Below are positions 5,875 to 8,121 of a DNA stretch of 8,121 nt, one piece after another (the first letter of the stretch is position 1; each line of letters begins with the position of its first letter). The notes under the pieces were generated by a model that saw only the letters and a program-made list of their open reading frames with translations, was not told where the DNA came from and searched no databases. The translations under genes were made by a program, and so were the position numbers. Origin of the DNA: Lentisalinibacter sp035655155 (GTDB taxonomy: Bacteria > Pseudomonadota > Gammaproteobacteria > Steroidobacterales > Woeseiaceae); assembly GCA_035655155.1 (NCBI GenBank), contig DASRVH010000120.1:1-8121 (forward strand), written 5' to 3'.

Positions 5875-6933
5875 ATGACGCTGCTGGTCGGTACCGAGAA
5901 AGGCCTGTTCCGCGTCTTCGCGGAGGAGGCGGGCGGGCGCTGGCGCATCGACGGCCCGCACCTGGCCGGCTACCCGGTGCTGCATACTCTGGCCACACCC
6001 GGCGGCATCCTGTACGCCGCGACGGCGCACAAGATCTGGGGTGCCCACGTCTACGCCAGCGCGGACGGGGGCGACACGTGGTCCGCGCTCGAGGGTGTGC
6101 CGCAGTATCCGACGGACAGCGGGCGAGGGGCGACGAACTCGATCTGGTGTCTGGCGGCCGCCGGGGAGCGCCTGTTCGCGGGCATCGACCCGGCGGGACT
6201 GTTCGTGAGCGACGACCGCGGCGGCAGCTGGCAGCCGGTGCGGGGCCTTAACGAGCATCCGACGCGCTCCGTCTGGGAACCCTCCAGGGGCTGTTTCGCG
6301 GTGCACTCGGTCTGCATCGATCCGGAGCGGTCCGCCAACATCGTCGCCGCGGTGTCCGCCGGCGGTGTCTATCGCAGCGATGACGGCGGCGAGACCTGGC
6401 AGCCGGCCAACGAAGGCGTGCGCGCCGAGAACCTGCCGGAGCGCTATCCGGAGGCAGGCCACAACGTGCACCGCCTCGTCATGCATCCGCGCCGGCCGGA
6501 GCGACTGTACCGGCAGTGCTACAACGGCACGTATCGCAGCGACGACGGCGCGCGCAGCTGGACGGAGATAACCGCGGGCCTGCCGAGCGACTTCGGCTAC
6601 GGCATCGAGGTGGACCCGAACGACCCGGACACGGTCTTTCAGATTCCCGAATCGAGCTCGCACCTGCGGGCACCGGTGGATGGCATGCTGCGCGTCTACC
6701 GCAGCCGGGACGCGGGCGCCACCTGGGAGTCGGCGAGCCGGGGACTGCCCGCGGAGCACGTCTACGTGACGGTGCTGCGGGAGGCCCTGGACACCGACTC
6801 GCGCGATCCCTGCGGCGTGTATTTCGGCACCTCGGGCGGACACCTGTTCGCGAGCGCGGATGGCGGCGGCCGCTGGCAGGAGATCGCGAGCTACCTGCCG
6901 CGGGTGCTGAGCGTGAAGGCATTGCAGGACTAG
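5875..6933 (+). CDS. Cytoplasmic beta-propeller protein with six Asp-box (BNR) repeats
   Basis: The 352-residue protein has six Asp-boxes of the form S-x-D-x-G-x-x-W: residues 62-69, 112-119, 168-175, 222-229, 277-284 and 327-334. They are spaced 50 to 56 residues apart, as expected for successive blades. A further blade-like strand, LLVGTEKGLFRV, opens the protein. Such genes are often annotated as exo-alpha-sialidase or WD40/YVTN/BNR-like protein. A sialidase role is not supported: there is no clear FRIP-type motif, no arginine triad I can assign and no signal peptide. The central HNVHRLVMHP (196-205) is rich in possible metal ligands. The ATG at 5875 has only a weak GGGTG at 5862-5866, and the stop directly abuts the next ATG (TAGATG). 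As I recall, BNR proteins of this kind are repeatedly found beside MoaD/ThiS genes; a role in cofactor or client assembly is inference. Confidence 0.8.
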   Translation: MTLLVGTEKGLFRVFAEEAGGRWRIDGPHLAGYPVLHTLATPGGILYAATAHKIWGAHVYASADGGDTWSALEGVPQYPTDSGRGATNSIWCLAAAGERLFAGIDPAGLFVSDDRGGSWQPVRGLNEHPTRSVWEPSRGCFAVHSVCIDPERSANIVAAVSAGGVYRSDDGGETWQPANEGVRAENLPERYPEAGHNVHRLVMHPRRPERLYRQCYNGTYRSDDGARSWTEITAGLPSDFGYGIEVDPNDPDTVFQIPESSSHLRAPVDGMLRVYRSRDAGATWESASRGLPAEHVYVTVLREALDTDSRDPCGVYFGTSGGHLFASADGGGRWQEIASYLPRVLSVKALQD

Positions 6934-7704
6934 ATGGCCGTGCATCCGTCACTCCCGGATCTGGTCGACCTGCTCGCCGTGCGCGAGGGTATCGTGTGCG
7001 TCGTCGGCGCCGGCGGCAAGAAGTCTCTCATCTATGCCCTGGTCCGCGGGCACGGCGGGCGCGTGGCCATGACGGCCACCGCGCACACCACGGAATTTCC
7101 GGCGGATTTGCCCGTCGAGCGGATCGTCGATGAGGAGTCGGCGCTGCGAGAACGCATTGCGAATAGCCCGCGCGAGCGTTCGATCGCCTATGCCTGTCCC
7201 TCCGGCAAGCCGGGCAGGCTCGCCGGCGTGAGCGCGGATACGATACGGGCGATCCACGAGCAGGGGGGCTTCGCCGCGACCTTCGTCAAGGCGGACGGTG
7301 CGCGGATGCGCCGGGTGAAGGCGCCGGCGGAGGACGAACCGCTGATCGTGCCCGGCGCGGCCACCGTCGTTCCGGTGGTTTCGATAACGGCCGTGGGCGA
7401 GCCGCTGACGGAGCGGGTCGCGCATCGCGTCGAGCGTGTGGAAGCCGCCACCGGGCTGGCACGGGGCGCGACCATCACACCGGAGGCGCTCGGCCGCCTG
7501 CTGGCCAGCGGGCAGGGCGCGCTGCAGGGCACGGAAGGCATGCGCGTTGCTCCGGTTATCAACATGGTGGACAATGCGCGGCATGAGGAACTGGCCCGGG
7601 CCACCGCCACCGCGGCGCTCGCGATGACCTCGCGCTTCGATCGCGTGTTCCTGTGCAGTCTGCGGCAAGGCTCGGAATCCTTGGTATCCGTCGTTACGAG
7701 ATGA
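6934..7704 (+). CDS. yqeC: YqeC-family P-loop protein (selenium cofactor biosynthesis type)
   Basis: The 256-residue protein has the YqeC layout: a glycine-rich nucleotide-binding loop, VVGAGGKKSLI (23-33); a TATAHTTEF block (48-56); VKADGARMRRVKAP (118-131), followed by EDEPLIVP (133-140); and VINMVDN (208-214). YqeC proteins are linked to selenium-dependent molybdenum hydroxylases, and their reaction is not established to my knowledge. Two positions differ from the form I expect: the loop reads GKKS rather than GKTS or GKTT, and INMVD replaces INKxD. The start ATG directly follows the propeller stop codon, with AGGA at 6926-6929. The stop overlaps the MoaD-family start as ATGA, so the protein is made together with cofactor enzymes. 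It may act in cofactor handling without selenium. No selenium gene is visible in the window. Confidence 0.78.
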   Translation: MAVHPSLPDLVDLLAVREGIVCVVGAGGKKSLIYALVRGHGGRVAMTATAHTTEFPADLPVERIVDEESALRERIANSPRERSIAYACPSGKPGRLAGVSADTIRAIHEQGGFAATFVKADGARMRRVKAPAEDEPLIVPGAATVVPVVSITAVGEPLTERVAHRVERVEAATGLARGATITPEALGRLLASGQGALQGTEGMRVAPVINMVDNARHEELARATATAALAMTSRFDRVFLCSLRQGSESLVSVVTR

Positions 7705-7979
7705 GCACGATCACCATTCGCATACCGACACCTCTCCGGCCATTCGTCGGTGACGCGGCGATGCTGGATGCCGAGGCCGATACGGTGGGAGCGGCGCTCG
7801 AGCAGATCGGGGCAGAGCATCCCGGCTTCCTGCAGCGCGTTCTCGTCCGGCCGGGCGAAATTCGTCCGTATGTGAACGTATTCGTCGGTGCCGACAACGT
7901 TCGTTCGTCGTCGGGCCTCGATACGCCGGTCGCGGACGGCGACGTCGTCAGCATCATCCCGGCGGTGGCGGGCGGCTGA
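7701..7979 (+). CDS. MoaD/ThiS-family sulfur carrier protein
   Basis: This 92-residue ubiquitin-like protein ends in the diglycine tail (IIPAVAGG, 85-92), which is adenylated and thiocarboxylated so that it can donate sulfur. It has the other family marks: an N-terminal strand (ITIRIPTPLRPF, 4-15), a helix with VGAALEQIGAEHPGF (29-43), VNVFVGADNVR (58-68) and LDTPVADGDVVSIIP (73-87). At 92 residues it is somewhat longer than E. coli MoaD, about 81. The ATG at 7701 overlaps the yqeC stop as ATGA with no strong ribosome binding site, so coupling is likely. It may be the molybdopterin synthase small subunit, or a specialised MoaD such as those near tungsten aldehyde oxidoreductases. No MoaE is in view to decide, so the symbol is left open. 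Confidence 0.88.
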   Translation: MSTITIRIPTPLRPFVGDAAMLDAEADTVGAALEQIGAEHPGFLQRVLVRPGEIRPYVNVFVGADNVRSSSGLDTPVADGDVVSIIPAVAGG

Positions 7980-7995
7980 CCCAGGGGGGAGGAAC

Positions 7996-8121
7996 ATGAG
8001 CGGCAAAGTACATCGACTGACGAGATTCGCGCCCCGGGACGCAACGCGAGCGTCGCAGGCCGGCATCGGCGGCGGCGACGATCCGCTGGTCGACCGATTC
8101 GGCCGCGGTCTCCGCGATCTG
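7996..8121 (+). CDS. moaA: GTP 3',8-cyclase MoaA, N-terminal fragment
   Basis: Only 42 residues are present before the right edge. They begin MSGKVHRLTRF and end PLVDRFGRGLRDL. The DPLVDRFGRxLxxL run is the stretch that in MoaA comes directly before the radical-SAM motif (LRxSVTxRCNxxC), which would lie just outside the window. MoaA makes the first cofactor intermediate from GTP, with MoaC. The start has a strong GGGGGAGGA at 7985-7993 close to the ATG, 16 bases after the MoaD-family stop. The first 28 residues are longer than usual and variable. The call rests on one motif and the operon context, so another radical-SAM relative is possible but less likely. Confidence 0.78.
   Translation, partial: MSGKVHRLTRFAPRDATRASQAGIGGGDDPLVDRFGRGLRDL

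Noticed and set aside
5875..6933. Sialidase or secreted glycosyl hydrolase function
   Set aside because: Asp-boxes alone are structural; there is no signal peptide, no clear FRIP motif and no assignable catalytic residues.
5533..6945. 470-codon minus-strand open frame opposite moaB and the propeller gene
   Set aside because: No recognisable motif; the plus-strand genes explain the region with proper junctions and repeats.

Overview
This window is a molybdenum (or tungsten) cofactor assembly locus from a GC-rich bacterium. The family mix points to Proteobacteria, most likely beta or gamma. Relevant families are DUF3305, DUF6494, an excisionase-type helix-turn-helix fused to a periplasmic-binding-like domain, an NtrC-like regulator, and a full MobA/MoeA/MoaB/MoaD/MoaA set. 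The species cannot be fixed from the sequence alone. No mobile element, tRNA, rRNA or CRISPR array is visible, and every stretch without a gene is shorter than about 215 bases.

Layout. (1) Bases 1-376, minus strand: 5' part of a DUF3305 gene that runs off the left edge; the family usually lies next to formate dehydrogenase genes. (2) 377-582: divergent intergenic region with a 12-bp palindrome and a CATAAT box. (3) 583-1545, plus: one-component regulator that probably senses molybdate or a cofactor precursor. (4) 1553-3135, minus: a two-gene unit of an NtrC-like AAA+ regulator followed by a coupled DUF6494 gene with a GTG start. (5) 3136-3347: divergent control region with two perfect palindromes. 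(6) 3348 to the right edge, plus: a tight operon of mobA, moeA, moaB, a beta-propeller gene with six Asp-boxes, yqeC, a MoaD/ThiS-family gene and the start of moaA. Junctions are -4, 25, 58, 0, -4 and 16 bases.

How it fits together. MoaA begins pterin synthesis from GTP. A MoaD-type carrier delivers sulfur for the dithiolene. MoaB adenylates molybdopterin and MoeA inserts the metal. MobA adds GMP to give the dinucleotide form used by formate dehydrogenases and other DMSO-reductase-family enzymes. With DUF3305 at the left edge, the locus most likely serves a formate dehydrogenase encoded to the left. moaC, moaE, fdhD and the client enzyme are not in the window.

The least explained parts are: the NtrC-like regulator, whose receiver pocket and sigma-54 contact loop (GAFTGA, here GAPTGT) are both altered; the 19-bp perfect inverted repeat in front of it; the propeller protein between moaB and yqeC; and a YqeC homologue with no selenium gene in view.
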